Shown here: piece by piece, positions 61,912 through 64,000 of the stretch
Numbering within the stretch: position 1 is the stretch's first letter
How the letters are laid out: each line of letters starts with the position of its first letter
Origin: Candidatus Williamhamiltonella defendens
GTDB lineage: Bacteria; Pseudomonadota; Gammaproteobacteria; Enterobacterales; Enterobacteriaceae
Assembly: GCF_900699045.1 (NCBI RefSeq)
Contig: NZ_CAADHL010000001.1
Location: 641,456 to 705,455, forward strand
Length of the DNA stretch: 64,000 nt
Reading direction: 5' to 3'
The notes under the pieces: generated by a model
Told to the model about the DNA's origin: nothing
The model's database searches: none
What the model saw: the letters and a program-made list of their open reading frames with translations, nothing else
Made by a program: the position numbers and the translations under genes

Positions 61912-63171
61912 TTATGAGCGTCTCATCATGTCGAAAAATTCGTCATTAGTTTTTGTCATCGCCAGCTTATTAATAAGAAACTCCATGGCATCTATCTCAC
62001 CCATAGGATGGATAATTTTACGTAAAATCCACATTTTTTGTAGTTCTTCAGAAGTTGTTAGAAGCTCTTCTTTTCGCGTACCAGATCGGTTGTAATCAAT
62101 CGCAGGGAAGACCCGTTTTTCAGAAATTTTACGAGAAAGATGTAGTTCCATATTTCCGGTACCTTTAAATTCTTCATAAATCACTTCATCCATCTTAGAA
62201 CCGGTCTCAACTAATGCCGTAGCAATAATGGTAAGACTACCCCCTTCTTCTACATTCCGAGCTGCCCCAAAGAATCGTTTTGGACGATGTAAAGCGTTGG
62301 CATCCACACCCCCTGTTAATACCTTTCCAGAAGAAGGTACGACTGTGTTATATGCACGAGCCAAACGCGTAATCGAGTCAAGTAAAATGATCACGTCTTT
62401 TTTATGTTCAACCAAACGTTTTGCTTTTTCTATCATCATTTCAGCAACTTGCACATGACGCGCTGCAGGTTCGTCAAAAGTAGAGGCGATGACCTCCCCT
62501 TTGACCAAGCGTTGCATTTCTGTCACCTCTTCTGGGCGTTCATCAATCAATAGCACCATCAACACACAATCAGGATGATTATACGCAATACTGCTTGCAA
62601 TATTTTGAAGCAACATAGTTTTTCCCGCTTTTGGAGGGGCAACAATGAGACCTCGTTGACCACAGCCAATAGGAGCGGCGAGATCCAAAACTCGAGCAGT
62701 TAAGTCTTCTGTTGAACCGTTACCTCTCCCCATAAGTAAACGAGCATTTGCGTGTAGAGGCGTTAGGTTCTCAAATAAAATTTTATTTCTGGCATTTTCA
62801 GGTTTGTCGTAATTGACTTTATTTACTTTCAATAAAGCAAAATAACGCTCCCCTTCTTTAGGGGGGCGAATTTTCCCTGAAACGGTATCCCCAGTTCGCA
62901 AATTAAAACGGCGTATTTGGCTTGGCGAAACATAGATGTCATCAGGGCCTGCAAGATAAGAACTATCGGAAGAACGGAGAAAACCAAAGCCGTCTTGTAA
63001 TATTTCTAAGACCCCATCTCCAAAAATATCTTCCCCACTTTTTGCGTGTTGCTTCAAAATGGAAAAAATCATATCTTGCTTACGAATACGAGCTAAGTTT
63101 TCTAGTCCCATATTTTCGCCTAGCGTGATCAGCTCAGAAACGGGTATATTCTTTAATTCAGTAAGATTCAT
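61912..63171 (-). CDS. rho: Transcription termination factor Rho
   Basis: 419 residues, exactly as E. coli. Hexameric RNA helicase that ends transcription. The N-terminal RNA-binding domain has [20 protein letters not shown], then Walker [11 protein letters not shown], Walker [18 protein letters not shown], the Q-loop/R-loop region ([20 protein letters not shown]) and [12 protein letters not shown]. Ends MRRS. Intact. Confidence 0.97.
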   Translation of the reverse strand: MNLTELKNIPVSELITLGENMGLENLARIRKQDMIFSILKQHAKSGEDIFGDGVLEILQDGFGFLRSSDSSYLAGPDDIYVSPSQIRRFNLRTGDTVSGKIRPPKEGERYFALLKVNKVNYDKPENARNKILFENLTPLHANARLLMGRGNGSTEDLTARVLDLAAPIGCGQRGLIVAPPKAGKTMLLQNIASSIAYNHPDCVLMVLLIDERPEEVTEMQRLVKGEVIASTFDEPAARHVQVAEMMIEKAKRLVEHKKDVIILLDSITRLARAYNTVVPSSGKVLTGGVDANALHRPKRFFGAARNVEEGGSLTIIATALVETGSKMDEVIYEEFKGTGNMELHLSRKISEKRVFPAIDYNRSGTRKEELLTTSEELQKMWILRKIIHPMGEIDAMEFLINKLAMTKTNDEFFDMMRRS

Positions 63172-63821
63172 AGTGATGGGTTCTTAAATAGCGTGAAGTC
63201 ATTTTTAAAGTCTGTTCATGAATGGTATAGCAGTGTGAACCGCCTGTTCGAAATGTGATATGTAACAAACGAGTCACATTTTAGTCACTAGACTTGCTTT
63301 TAAAAACCAATATACTGAACATGATTCTTCAGTCACGAAAATGAATGGAGAAAGTCGGAGGCATCAAATCTAAAGCATTTGAATTTTACACTGATTCTTT
63401 GATAGAAAGCAACGGTGACAGGGATTTTCTAAGGTCTGTGAAACGCGCGATTCATGATTATTGAAATATCATGGTCGATAGCTTTTATAGCTGCCTCGAT
63501 AGGGGTCTTCCGGAGAAAAGAACAAATTTGATTCAGCCAAAATTCTTGGATCTTTTAAAGATCTGTATTGACCCTGATAGGGCGGGTCTCTTTTTGCGCG
63601 TGTTGCATCCCGTTATAATCGATGGGATTGCGGCTGTCAGTGACTTCAATACAACCGTCGATACCAAGAGAAAAGATGGTAAAATAGATTTCTTCTGTAC
63701 CAGAAATACCAATATCGCGGTCGAGTACATTGCTCTGCTTTCCTGTCAAGCGCCACAGAGGGCGCACTTCTGGCTTTCCCCGCTTAAACGTACATCATCC
63801 TCCTACGATGACGGTTAATGA
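63172..63821. other. Region between rho and tRNA-Trp
   Basis: 650 bases. In E. coli trxA lies upstream of rho; it is absent here. Short open frames exist on both strands, for example a 39-codon plus-strand frame starting MEKVGGIKSKAFEFYTDS near 63346 and a 115-codon frame at 63471-63818, but none matches a family I know. The rho leader should lie at the left end. Confidence 0.4.
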
Positions 63822-63897
63822 TAGCAGTGATGGGGAGATTCGAACTCCCAACTCCCGGTTTTGGAGACCGGTACTCTACCAATTGAACTACACCCCT
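63822..63897 (-). tRNA. trpT: tRNA-Trp (CCA) with altered acceptor end
   Basis: 76 bases. The minus strand reads AGGGGTGTAGTTCAATTGG, anticodon stem-loop CCGGTCTCCAAAACCGG with anticodon CCA, and T arm GGGAGTTCGAATCTCCC, nearly identical to E. coli tRNA-Trp. Two oddities: the acceptor has a G3-A70 mismatch, and the encoded 3' end is GCTA, not GCCA. It lies 70 bases from a 5S gene, as expected for a tRNA at the end of an rRNA operon. Maturation would need trimming and CCA addition if functional. Confidence 0.88.
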
Positions 63898-63968
63898 AAA
63901 ATATCTTTTCGGTAAGTATATCCTCAACAGAAGGGCTTGCATCTAAACATTTTAGATGCTTATATAAG

Positions 63969-64000
63969 GAGCCTGGCGGTGTCCTAGTCTCACATGGGGA
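63969..64000 (-). rRNA. rrf: 5S rRNA, 3' end only (runs off the window)
   Basis: The minus strand from the window edge reads TCCCCATGTGAGACTAGGAC then ACCGCCAGGC, the last 30 bases of enterobacterial 5S rRNA (E. coli TCCCCATGCGAGAGTAGGGA then ACTGCCAGGC). An rRNA operon therefore lies beyond the right edge, transcribed leftwards. tRNA-Asp, which separates 5S and tRNA-Trp in E. coli rrnC, is missing. Confidence 0.88.

Noticed and set aside
63471..63818. 115-codon plus-strand open frame between rho and tRNA-Trp
   Set aside because: Overlapping open frames occur on the opposite strand, there is no ribosome site or family match, and composition looks like chance coding near an rRNA operon.

Overview
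The window looks like chromosome of an Enterobacterales bacterium in mid-degradation. Intact genes are close relatives of Escherichia/Yersinia housekeeping genes. DNA is AT-rich, and long stretches hold only relics with stops and frameshifts. Gene order follows enterobacterial order with deletions (greA-rlmE-ftsH-folP-glmM, yqjA-yqjDEK, arnCADTEF, aspS-yebC-ruvC, asnS-porin, rnm-yciO-rluB, rho-wecA). Decayed toxins, a decayed LuxI and a kept lipid A modification operon suggest a facultative insect endosymbiont of the Hamiltonella/Regiella type. That host assignment is inference.

Layout. 0-6.4 kb is an accessory graveyard: a staphylococcal-nuclease-like relic, a DUF1640-type coiled-coil relic, a phage repressor relic facing a CII-like relic, and a relic of an ExoY/CyaA-type nucleotidyl cyclase toxin. 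6.8-14.2 kb is intact core: yajQ, djlA, greA, rlmE, ftsH, folP, glmM. 14.3-16.7 kb holds a HlyD-like secretion adaptor relic and a probable TcdA/TcdB-type pore-forming toxin relic. 17.1-18.5 kb carries an intact tyrosine recombinase with the signature of protelomerases (telomere resolvases), the most unusual gene here. 18.9-27.3 kb has yqjK, a frameshifted yqjE, yqjD, yqjA, then an arnB remnant followed by intact arnC-A-D-T-E-F. 27.4-38.9 kb has mrcB, polA (a proofreading-site residue is changed), a transposase fragment, pssA, aspS, yebC and ruvC.

39.1-41.2 kb has tRNA-Phe, a decayed luxI and an intact EsaR/ExpR-type luxR. 41.2-52.9 kb has purL, pepN, asnS, a gene-poor 2.4 kb stretch with a 12-bp tandem repeat, and an OmpF-type porin. 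53.1-57.4 kb holds relics of hemE, prfC, rluB and yciO beside intact rnm. 57.7-61.9 kb has a BON-domain lipoprotein, a methyltransferase-like relic, a toxin effector-domain relic and a wecA relic. The end carries rho, a tRNA-Trp with an altered 3' end, and the 3' end of a 5S rRNA, so an rRNA operon lies just beyond the window on the minus strand.

Together: replication/repair (polA, ruvC), translation (aspS, asnS, rlmE, tRNAs), quality control (ftsH, djlA), envelope building (glmM, mrcB, pssA, arn, porin) and purine/folate synthesis (purL, folP) are kept. Heme synthesis (hemE), ECA initiation (wecA), AHL production (luxI), Ara4N transamination (arnB) and several toxins are lost or broken at these loci.
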